Assembly: GCA_032622095.1 (NCBI GenBank)
Contig: CP136065.1
Coordinates: 114,619,195-114,683,194, forward strand
Reading direction: 5' to 3'
Length of the DNA stretch: 64,000 nucleotides
DNA from: Siphonodentalium dalli
Taxonomy: Eukaryota > Mollusca > Scaphopoda > Gadilida > Siphonodentaliidae
The notes under the pieces are model-generated. The model had not been told where the DNA came from. It saw only the letters and a program-made list of their open reading frames with translations, and ran no database searches. Shown piece by piece: positions 35,190 through 45,370 of this stretch (positions are counted from its first letter, which is position 1; each line of letters opens with the position of its first letter). The translations under genes and the position numbers were made by a program.

Positions 35190-35758
35190 ATAGATTTCAA
35201 CGTAATTTGATACTTAGGGGTGTTCGTGTCCGGGAAGTGTTTTGGACGGGTCAAATCGTGACCCCGACCTGACCTTGACCTTTAAAACTGTCAATGCAAA
35301 GTCAATTTGTGTAAAACGGACGAATTTCGGCGAAATTTGATACCTAGGGATAGTTTTGTCCGGGGAGTGTTTTGAATTGGTCAAATCGTGACATCGGCGT
35401 GACATTGACCTTCAATGTGGTCAATCAAATCGGGTAAAACGGATTTATTTCGACGAAATTTGATACCTATGGGAACCTTTGTCGGTGGAGTGTTTTGGAC
35501 GAGTCAAATCGTGACTCCGACCTTACCTTGACCTTCAAAATTGTTAATTAAAGGTCAAGTGGGGTAAAACGGACGGATTTCGACGAAATTTGATACCTAG
35601 GGGTACTTTTCTCCGGGTGCATGGTGGCGTTTTGGACGGGTCAAATCATGACTCTGACCTGACCTTGACTTTCGAAATAGTCAATTCAAGGTCAAATCGC
35701 GCCTTTCGCCGGAAATCAGATGGGAAACAGCCCGGACGAAGTCGGGCCCATCAACTTG
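35190..35758 (+). mobile_element. Helitron-like tail with ~125-bp monomers, decayed CTTG end
   Basis: Four monomers (starts near 35207, 35337, 35460 and 35590) carry TTTGATACCTAGGGG, GTGTTTTGGACGGGTCAAAT and GACCTGACCTTGACCTT. They are followed by hairpin AGCCCGGACGAAGTCGGGCC, CATCAA and CTTG then T. Stem, six-base spacer and terminal tetranucleotide align with the 12596-15345 elements, where the end is CTAG. The 5' end is not resolved. Confidence 0.55.
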
Positions 35759-35869
35759 TGTAATAAAGACAGTTTGAAGAAAGTAATGTATAACACGAGA
35801 AACGGGAAAACTTGAAATATGGAAGTATGCAAATTTCCCACATAAAATTTGAAAGCTAGTTTATAGTAT

Positions 35870-35960
35870 AATTGTATTATAATTTATATTTATGGCTAAT
35901 AATATGATATTGGTGGCGTTACCATTTCTGACTATGGGTTTCTTGTAAATATTCAAGTTT
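35870..35960. repeat. GTTACCATTTCTGAC dispersed repeat
   Basis: GGCGTTACCATTTCTGAC plus the AT-rich TAATTTATATTTATGGCTAA recurs inverted at 56045-56115, with a diverged copy at 24860-24950. Confidence 0.5.
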
Positions 35961-36741
35961 GTGTTAATTTACGCCAGTCTTACGCACCAAATTGTTAGCT
36001 TCATGCAAGGAACCATAGTTTAATTTGTTATAGCAATTCGCCCCTAATTGTTTCATACTAAATCCCTGTAGGCTATTATATAGTCAATTGTCCTGATCAA
36101 TTGAAAGGTCAATATTCTTATATACAACACTCAATAAAACACACCATGCATGAAACAACGATAAAAGATACTTTGCCAAATTAATAATGAGTGCGTGCAT
36201 GGTTGGGTGCCAATTAGCTAATTATCTGGAGAAAATGTTTCAAATCAAACGCTGTATAAATATAAAAAAATGAATAATATTATGTAAGTCTTCGTTCTAT
36301 GGGAGTATATCCTGAAGGTGTATCTGCGTGATTATTATTTTGAGACCTATATTCGATTTGCCAAAAGGTCCCAATTTCTGCAAAATAGTTAAGGAGCCAC
36401 GCAAAACGTTTGAACAACGTTTTCGCCAATATTATTCACATGTTAAGGAGTACCCAAACTAAGCACAATTTGGACATATGTTTTTTAATTGAATGTGGTG
36501 TTGGGCTGCCAATATGTATAGTAAAAATATAGAAAAAAATACCGTTTCCACAATTACACTCTTCGTGCCTTTATTCAAGAAACCAGTTATAGACCTCCAC
36601 AATACTGAAGTGATCGAAAGCAACTATAATTATGCACACACGATATCTCTTTCCACATTGGTAATTTGGTATAAACGATATGAAGTTCGGCCAAAATGTA
36701 TTTTTCCATGACATTCGGACATGTTAGCGAAACATAAATTA

Positions 36742-36816
36742 AAGTGTCAATGACACTGTGCCTCAACTTGGAGAGGGATAATGTCATAGGTACATTCAAT
36801 ATGCACGGAGCGATAA
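36742..36816 (+). repeat. Head of the AAGATGGC family, solo
   Basis: AAAGTGTCAATGACACTGTG and CCTCAACTTGGAGAGGG match the heads near 7990, 10060 and 55585, but no monomer follows. Confidence 0.6.
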
Positions 36817-36826
36817 CACAGTTCCC

Positions 36827-36932
36827 CAGAACAAAAATTGACCCCACCCCATTGACCCAATAGTACTTAATTCTATAGGATTAAGTACTATTTGGGGTGG
36901 GGTCGTGCAATTTTTTATCTCGGGACCTCTGG
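36827..36932. repeat. Short palindromic MITE-like element, copy 1
   Basis: CCCCACCCCATTGACCCAAT...AGTACTTAAT pairs with ATTAAGTACTATTTGGGGTGGGG around a CTATAGG centre. AAAATTG and CAATTTTT extend the stem, with CCAGA at the left and TCTGG at the right. A second copy is at 51922-52012. Confidence 0.7.
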
Positions 36933-37289
36933 TCGCAATCGGTTTTATTTTAGTTCGATAATAAATCTTACACTGTATTATTCGACTCTGTTATCGGCAA
37001 AGATAACATAACAAGATGCACACAAGGCCACCTGTGCCCTCGGGGTCATCTGTGACTTTAAATGTTTAAGTACCACAGTGTATACACCGTACAAACAACT
37101 GGTCGGAAATAGCTAGCGCTGAGGCCAGACAATTCTATTTTTAGATCAAAATATTTGCAGAATAACAAAAATAACAACATAAAACAAGTTTTCTGACTGG
37201 ATTACCAACAACTATATAAACGTACGTATATAATATATTGCACATACATATTTGCCGATCGCAAGCGGGCTCACTTGAGCGAACGACTG

Positions 37290-37805
37290 TTTTTATATAA
37301 GGATTAACTGTCATGTGGACTGTTTTTATGGAGATGTAACCGTGAGGTAATTGGTCATAACTTGTGTAAAACCCGGGTTTTACATACAAGTTATGACCAC
37401 TTACCTCACAGTTACATCTCCATAAAAGCAGTCCACATGACAGTTAATCCTTATATTTATATACGTTTAGCGAAAAAGCCACTTTTGTAAATGTATTTAA
37501 ATCGAAAAGTGTATCGTGACAAAACCAGCCCAAAATATCCCAATAGCACCCTTGGCAAAAGATAACAGGAAAAATTTCTTTATATTGAAACCTGATGATT
37601 TAATTTAAGTCAATCCTGCGCGAGTCCAAATGTGCCCAAAACATTACGCGTTTTTCTTTCCGGTATCGATGACGTATCGATGTAATTATGGGGTTGCAGT
37701 TATGAGCTGTTGCGCGTTCACCGAGAAATAACTACAACAAGTCACGTGGGCACCGACCAATCGGAATGCTGGATTTAGTGATAATCACACTTAGTATGTA
37801 AATAT
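37290..37805. mobile_element. ~515-bp insertion containing an 80-bp-arm hairpin
   Basis: The surrounding repeat at ~37020-38010 has an inverted relative at 44870-45330. There, GCCGTTTTTATCTATAAAAA runs directly into GTCGTTCGCTC, so ~515 bp here is extra. Inside, 37295-37374 pairs with 37376-37456 with about four differences: left arm ATATAAGGATTAACTGTCAT, centre CCCGGG. Confidence 0.55.
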
Positions 37806-38049
37806 ATATAGATGAAAACGGCCTTCGATCACTTCAGAAAATAATTTTCTCGCAAAAATTCCCTCTTCAAATGTCATTTTAACACATACACAGCATATGA
37901 CGGAAATCCCACTATATTGCAACGGAAATGCTGTTATGTTTGCAGCATAAATTAACACTAACTTGGCTTGGGTGTGTTCACAATCTGAAAATAGAGACTA
38001 TGTATTTGGATACCCCAGCTCGTCAGTCACTGTATGTCTAGTTGCTTAA

Positions 38050-38631
38050 AGGGGTACTGTACGCCAAATGTGGTTGTTGGTTTCTATAGTCTCCGAGTTG
38101 GAGAATAAGGTAACAATTTTTCCATTATTTGAAAGTATGTTGAGTACGAAGTCATGTTACGGATGACAAATTTACCGGAATGCAAAAATACAAATTGTCG
38201 TTGTCGAGTAATTTTTGTAAAGTTTTCAACCATATGAATCAAATAAAAGTTTTATTATATGCATACTAGTCCCATATAATCATTTAAGTTATTGTATCAT
38301 CGCTAGTCAGTGAGTGGCTTGAGTGTTCTCCCCGTATCATCATAATATTTTAACCGATCGTGTGTGCGATCGGTTTAAAATCCAGTATCCCTCAATTACT
38401 GTTTTTGATTACGGTAATTCGTAATTTAATTGACGCCATTTTATGGCTCCAGTCATAAATTCAATTTATATCAAATTATTAACTTTTAAATTATTAAATT
38501 TTAAGATAGCCTATTAACCTGAGCGTTTACAGAATACATCTTCGACTCAAATTACTTATGTTTCTATATATTATCGATATTAGATCGTTGTTGTCACCGG
38601 AAATTTAATGAAAATGGCGTACAGTACCCCT
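38050..38631. mobile_element. 582-bp TTAA MITE, copy 1
   Basis: The ends AGGGGTACTGTACGCCA and inverted TGGCGTACAGTACCCCT are each flanked by TTAA (38046-38049 and 38632-38635). A TTAA duplication fits piggyBac- or Kolobok-type elements. The interior has CCGATCGTGTGTGCGATCGG. No transposase. Confidence 0.85.
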
Positions 38632-38639
38632 TTAAGTTT

Positions 38640-39220
38640 CTTATCACTATAGTTGTCGAAAATATGTACGCCAAGTTGTGATGGTGGGATTTGTGTGCAA
38701 AGACGAAAACATGAACTAGGTTTCCATATTGGACATGTTCCATGCACCTCCTGATGGTCATTAGTAACATTCGTGGATTGTACAACCGAGGCACTGCTCC
38801 GTTCTAACTTCTACATCCTTTTTCCGATTTCTGGACAAAAGATGTTTTTATTAAATCACATAACGTAACTATGTTTAATCAATATATACCATGCTGAAAT
38901 CTTTAATTATATTTTAGATCTATTTAAAAATATATATTATGACACACGCTGTTGTTCATCGAAAATCATGGTACGCAATTGAAGACTTCTGGTCTACATG
39001 TATACATATCATGCATATTACTTCGCAAGGTTTCCGGTGACCCAGGAGATGTGACTCAATCTTGTCAATACAAGTACCAAACGCATTTAAAATAATATAA
39101 TAATGTAGAACTAAACATCAAGGCTTAAATGGTCAATCTCATTGAAGTGATTTGTTGACTTAAGCTATAGGAAACAGAAATATACATGTACAACAAAAAT
39201 CGACATATCATGCCATATCT
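38640..39220. other. No gene seen
   Basis: AT-rich; a minus-strand open frame at 38594-38794 starts in the MITE and has no support. Confidence 0.4.
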
Positions 39221-39225
39221 CTTAA

Positions 39226-40958
39226 AGGGGTACTACCCGTATGTAACACACTTTTCAGATCGATGTTATGATCACGCAGAAGACATATTTGGCACAGCAA
39301 ACCGTAAACTACAGTTTATCTTTGTTTTTCCAGTTAACGAACATTGACAATTGCGATATTGTCGGATGCTATGCCTTTAATTTGCTATTTTGTAAACAAT
39401 ATATTGATGGCAGTTTTACTCTAAATGTTGTAGGGTAATGTATAATTTCGAATAAAAATGCCAGCAAATGTTTATTAATTTTTTTTTAAATGATATCATA
39501 ATCACCAGTGGGCCTGGTCTAAAATGTGGGCATCTGTCTTATCTAAATGCATCTGACGGATTTATCCACTGTAATTTCAACAAATATTATAATTAATCAA
39601 TTTCAGTCACATATCAATATCTCTTATCATAATTATGTCAGCTTTATTTAAGCTTTTCTCTTCTCATCATAAGTATGTATACATAAGTAGGAAGACATTG
39701 CCCTCTCAAGACAACTGCTTTGTGTCCATTCTGTTATCCGTCCTTAAATGTTTACTGTACCCCAATTTCAATAAATTCCCGGTGACAATAGCGATCTAAT
39801 ATCAATATTATATTATAAAATAACTAATATGAGTCGACGATGTCTACTGCAAACGTTCCGGTTAACAGGCTATCATAAAAGTAAAATTGAATTATTTAAT
39901 ATAAATTAATTTATGACTGGAGTCATAAAATGGAGAATTATGCCATTAAAGGGGTACTGTACGCCAAATGTTGTTGTTGGTTTCTATAGTCTCCGAGTCG
40001 GAGAATAAGGTAACATTTTTTTCATTATTTGAAAGTCTGTTGAGTACGAAGTAGTGTTACGGATGACAAATTTACCGGAATGCAAAAATACAAATTGTCG
40101 TTGTCGAGTAATTTTTGTACAGTTTCAACCAAATGAATCAAATAAAAGTTATATTATAGGCATACTAGTCCCATATAATCATTTAAGTTATTGTATCGTC
40201 GCTAGTCAGTGAGTGGCTTGAGTGTTCTCCCCGTATCGTCATCATATTTTAAGCGATCGTGTGCGATCGGTTTAACAATCCAGTATCCCTCAATTACTTT
40301 GTTTGATTACGGAAATTCGTAATTTAATTGACGCCATTTTATGGCTCCAGTCATAAATTAAGTTTATATCAAATTATTAACTTTTAAATTATTAAATTTT
40401 AAGATAGCCTATTAACCTGAGCGTTTACAGAATACATCTTCGACTCAAATTACTTATGTTTCTATATATTATCGGTATTAGATCGTTGTTGTCACCGGAA
40501 ATTTAATGAAAATGGCGTACAGTACCCCTTTAATAGTTACGGTTCTTGAAATCGCATCTGTTGCGTGTCTTTTATCGACACCCGTTCGCGAACAGTATTG
40601 AGTTGCAAACAAAACATTTTAATACCTGCAAAAGGAAGACCCGTTATACCCGATTCGGAAAAAAGGAGAAAGAAACACGTCATAAAGCGGCAAGTATTTT
40701 TTATAGGGAGTGAGATTGTTCGATCGAAGAGATTGAACTTTGAACTTCCGGTTCTTCCTGCGACCTACGTCTTCTCCGGTGAAGGTCAAAAACATGGCGC
40801 GTAGTTTGAAATCGTAATATTTTTGTTTCCAAGATCAATATTTTCTTCTCTAAATTAGGTTTATACGAAACTTATATAACACGAACAAAATCTAACTTGA
40901 AAGTTAATTCAATGTGAGTAAATAAAAAAAATCGCCTATCTCTGTGTACAGTACCCCT
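39226..40958. mobile_element. 1.7-kb TTAA-bounded element containing MITE copy 2
   Basis: The left end AGGGGTACTACCCGTATG follows TTAA at 39222. The right end GTGTACAGTACCCCT precedes TTAA at 40959. The ends match the 582-bp MITE only in the outer ~12 bases, so this is a related but distinct element. A full MITE lies at 39950-40529. Confidence 0.5.
39950..40529. mobile_element. 580-bp TTAA MITE, copy 2 (nested)
   Basis: Same ends and nearly the same sequence as 38050-38631 in the same orientation, with TTAA on both sides (39946-39949 and 40530-40533). The few differences, such as TATCGTC for TATCATC, imply recent activity. Confidence 0.85.
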
Positions 40959-41164
40959 TTAAACTACCTTATTATCATTTCTTATAATATCATATATTAA
41001 TATTATACATGTTATTTTTCCATTTGCGTTCATCTGTGTATAGTTGTTTGATTATGCACTACATTTTACCCCTCGGGGTCCTTTATGGTATTAAATTTTA
41101 TTCTATTGGAGCGCTATATACAAACCCACCCAATTTGTTTGGGTCAAAAAAGCTTATTTAAAAC

Positions 41165-42432
41165 TAGTCCAAGTCTTCTCGTACTAAAGCCGGCTAAGAT
41201 ATTGGGATGGAGGTGCCGGTCTTTAGTCCGAGTTCCAGGCCCATGCATTCCTATGACACGACTTAAGCGTTAGTGACCCGCTCAAATAAAACCACAATTA
41301 TATGAAATAAAATATCACAATTGCGACAATAAACGGATATTTTCAACAGAAGACATGCTATTTGATCTGAAACCCACATCAGTTGTGAATTGAAAGCGGT
41401 AATTTAATGCGAAAAGAGACATTTATCGCAATGTTTACAATTTTTTTAAAGTATGCGAACTCAGTTGACCTAGCGAACTGTGTTCGACATTTTCCGTTGA
41501 AAATATTCCGTAGATTTTGGACTAACAACGCAAATTACGATGAATTCTCCATTGTAATCGTAATTATGTGTGTCAATAAATAAAAAATAAATAGATTAAT
41601 TAAACATTGGAGATATAAATGTAATACATTAATATGCCTTATATGGTGCTACATTTCACCCACATTTGGTGGACTTCCGCGAAATTAAGATATATACTAA
41701 GCGAACAGGGCAATATATTGCTCTTGTTATGCACACAAAAAATCAAACAAAATTTGTATACATTTTGAACCTTAAGTTTGAAAAGTCCCACTGAAACGGA
41801 AGAACTATATTTCGAAACTGTGTGAGTCGGTTCTCCGATTATTTTATCAACACACAAATCAAAATGCACATCACACGCATGGCAAGTCAGACATAAGAGT
41901 TCTAATTTGCTCCAATTTTGACAAGTTGCTTGCGAAAATTGTCAACAAAACTACCGTTCTGATCCTCCATTATGTCATTAAGTTTTTAGTGCGGGAATTG
42001 TTCTCAAAGCACATAGGAAACTGGACTTTGGGGCGATCGGTTTTCGCCATTTTGTTCGGAAAACCCCGCGCTATATATAGAAACGAAAACTAGAATACCC
42101 AGCGGACAGTGCCGGAATTCTTCGGAACCTGACTTCGGCTTTCAGTTAAGTAAACAAAATATAAAAACAGCGATGTTGGTGACAATCAACCGGAATATTC
42201 TATGCGTAATGTAACATGAAAGTTAGATTATTATACACCATTATGACCATAAGATGTATATAGCATCATGTATTGATTTATTAGGTAAATCGAGTAAAAT
42301 ACAACACAGATTCCCGCCACAGATCGTGGGCGTAAGTCGTGTCATAATAGACTACACGGGACGAACTCGGACTAAAGACCGGCACCTCCATCCCAATATC
42401 TTAGCCGGCTTTAGTACGAGAAGAATTGGACT
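41165..42432. mobile_element. 1268-bp TIR element with TAGTCC ends
   Basis: The left end TAGTCCAAGTCTTCTCGTAC and right end (inverted) TAGTCCAATTCTTCTCGTAC continue identically for ~70 bp, including AAAGCCGGCTAAGATATTGG and GAGGTGCCGGTCTTTAGTCC. No transposase frame is evident. A TA duplication is possible. Confidence 0.75.
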
Positions 42433-42803
42433 AAGTTAAAACATATGTAGACTCCGGTTTCAGATTCCATATCATGCAGACGAAAGCTGATGTTTCCGAC
42501 TGAAATTTAGCCAACATTTGGAATTTTCAATATGAAACTAGATCGATTTACCAATGAAGTGGAGAGAGGGGGTATAATTTCCTCCAATCGTTTGCCAGTG
42601 AGTCCCTGTCGGAAAATTCCAACACAAGAGGTGCAACTCGAAGCTCACACTTGTTGGACTTTTCGGTACTGGCCAGCCGAAATAGTGCTACCCAAGGAGA
42701 ACACATCGCCGCACATATATAAGGTGATGGTGCACATACGTACTGTAGTTTTTGTTATAGTAAATCCACACATATACACAATTTCATCACAGAATATAAC
42801 ATA

Positions 42804-43464
42804 CTAGCAGGTTAGCCCGCCACTGGCGGCAACCGCCAGAAACATGACAATTTTTAATTTGTTTAATTAATTTTTGTAATTAATGTTTGTTTTTAATTTT
42901 TTAATTTAATTGTTTGTTTTTCAATTTTACCCGATTTTACCTTGAATTGATCATTTTTAAGGTCAAGGTCAGGTCGGGGTCACAATTTAACCCGTCCACG
43001 ACACTTCCCGTAGGTAGCAAGTTTGAGCTCAATCGGTTCGAGTCTATAAAGGATACACACATATATATCATTTGTGGGTACCCGTTTCAAGGTGAAGATC
43101 ACATCGGGCGGAGAAACTGACCCGATAAAAATCTCCGCTGTTCCTATGAAGCCATAAGTACGTCACACAACACGCTCATGTCTGGATACAGTCTTACACG
43201 CCCAGACCCAGACGTAAGAATCACATTACACACATACGCTCTTTATCAACGACACTGCGGATAGGAACGCTCTTTAACTATCAACGCGATTAAACCCGCG
43301 GTGCCGTTTTTCGTGACTGAGAGTGGAGAACGGGTGCTCTGAGCTTCTCCAAAACGCCGCGACGACCATTCCCGTGGGTTTTTGTCCATCCGTTTTCGAG
43401 TCTATAGCGACTATATATATACATACACATATATATATACGTAGTTCTCAAAATATATAGTAGA
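42804..43464 (-). mobile_element. Helitron-like element on minus strand, downstream copy
   Basis: On the minus strand it starts TCTACTATATATTTTGAGAA at 43464, directly after another copy's CTAG. It ends with a CGCCAGTGGCG hairpin, GGCTAACCTG and CTAG at 42807-42804, then T. It contains GACCCCGACCTGACCTTGAC, the phrase of the 35190-35758 monomers, so the two are related. No Rep/helicase gene. Confidence 0.65.
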
Positions 43465-44676
43465 CTAGCAGGTTAGCCCGCCACCGGCGGCGTTTGTCCG
43501 AAACATGACATTTTAATATTATTTTAATGTTTTTTAAATGTAATTTTTTTTTTTCCTGATTTTTTCTCGAAACATAACAGAAACATGACATTTTTTTAAT
43601 TATTTTGTTTTTTTTTTAATTTTAACATGACATTTTAATATTATTTTAATGTTTTTTAATTGTAATATATTTGTTTTCTGAATTTTTTCCGAAACATAAC
43701 AGAAAGATGACATTTTTTTAATTATTTAGTTTTTATTTATATATTTTTTTAATTTTAATATTAATTTAATGTTTTTTTAATTTAATTTATGTATTTTTTC
43801 AATTTTTTTATATTTAATTATTTTTTATAATTTAATTGTTTTTTTTGTTTCTGGCGGAAAAATCCGATGAATCCCCCTTCCTAAACATTTCGAGCGATAA
43901 CGTTTTGTTGAATCCCGTAACGTTTTGTTGAATTGTAAACATGTCCCCCGTTCCTAGGAACGACAGGCAATCTCTCTGCATAATATTTCGAGCTATTTCG
44001 AGCGACAACGTTCACGCTTGATGTCGAATCCGGTATTGCATTGAAAAACGCTTCTCTCTCTGCATAATATTTCGAGCGATAACATTGCATTGAATTGCCC
44101 GTCATACAGATAAGTAGATAGCGAAAACGACGCTCTTTATATAGACACTGCGGAAAACTAACGCTCTTTATATATCAACGCTATTAACCCCGAAGTGCCG
44201 ATTGCGATACGAAATTGTGAGTGTTGGTTTGTAACCGAGATTTCTGAGAAGCATTATGCCTATAACTACCCCCCTAAGCCCTGACCTAAGTGTCATACAT
44301 ACTATAACAATGATGTTGTAAGAGTATGGCATCAAATAAATCTCCCCGCATAGGAAATGCACTCAATTTTCCCGTATAACTCTGCAGATGCTAATAACGT
44401 TGAATGGGAAACAGACGCTCTTTATAGCGATGCGTCAAAAAACAAACGCTCTGTAACTATCAACGCGATTAACCCCCGCCGTGCCTTTTCGGTGATTTGG
44501 GAGTGGATAAAGGGTGCTCTGAGCTTCTCGAAAACGCTACCACGACCGTGTCGGTGGGATTTTACACTTACATACGAAATTTGAGCTCAATATGTACACG
44601 CGTTTTGGATTCTATGAAGTACCCACACACACACATATATATATATACACGGAGTTCTCAAAATATATAGTATAGA
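43465..44676 (-). mobile_element. Helitron-like element on minus strand, upstream copy
   Basis: On the minus strand it starts TCTATACTATATATTTTGAG at 44676, preceded by CTTG. It ends with hairpin CCGCCGGTGGCGG, GCTAACCTG and CTAG (43468-43465), which abuts the next copy's TC. The middle has T-rich ~110-bp repeats (43500-43860), several ATATTTCGAGCGATAACG-like words and 'CGCTCTTTATAT' words shared with the other copy. Confidence 0.65.
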
Positions 44677-44685
44677 CAAGCCGCA

Positions 44686-44699
44686 CCCCCCCCCCCCCC
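44686..44699. repeat. C14 homopolymer
   Basis: Fourteen C immediately beyond the Helitron-like 5' end. Confidence 0.85.
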
Positions 44700-44869
44700 A
44701 AAATCACATTTTTGTTAAATGCGGAGTCGAATAAAAAGTCACTAAAATTAATGTTAATAAGAATACATTGTTTGATTCAGACAGAGTATATTTTAGTTCA
44801 ATGGCGTCACATGTGACTCTCGTCGTACACGACGATGCGTACAATGACTGACGAGTGATGTGTCAAATT

Positions 44870-45330
44870 AGTCTCTACTTTCAGAATGTGAACACACCCG
44901 TGCCCAGGTAATGTCAATATAAGCTGCAAACATAACGGCGTTTCCGTTGCAATACAGTGGCAATTCCAACAGATGCTGTATATGTTTTAAACTGACATAT
45001 GAAGAGGGAATTGTTTCGAGAATATTATTTTTGTGAAGTGATCAAATGCCGTTTTTATCTATAAAAAATGTAAGTCGTTCGCTCAAATGGAGCCCGCTTG
45101 CGATCGGTAAATGTGTATGTATACAATATATACGTAAGTTTAACCGTCGATCCAGTCAGAAAACTACTTCTATGTTGTTATTTTTATAATTCTGCAATAT
45201 TTTAATCTAAAAATAGATTGTCTGGGCTCGGCGATAGCAACTTTCGATCAGTTGTGTGTACGGTGTGTACATTGTGAGTACACATGCATTTAATACCAGA
45301 GGTCGACCAGAAGAGCCATTTATGAATTTT
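44870..45330 (-). repeat. Inverted relative of 37020-38010, without the insertion
   Basis: TTTCAGAATGTGAACACACCC, GGCGTTTCCGTTGCAATACA and CCCGCTTGCGATCGG are the reverse-complement order of the 37-38 kb copy. It is shorter by the hairpin insertion. Confidence 0.65.
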
Positions 45331-45370
45331 TGGATCAATTCGATGAAAATGTTGGCTATATAGGGCATTA

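Noticed and set aside
40565-40804. 79-codon plus-strand frame with basic residues.
   Set aside because: It lies wholly inside the TTAA-bounded 39226-40958 element, with no conserved motif or splice context.
42532-42807. 91-codon plus-strand frame upstream of the minus-strand Helitron-like end.
   Set aside because: No recognisable domain; it runs into the element terminus at 42804, so its stop is supplied by mobile DNA.
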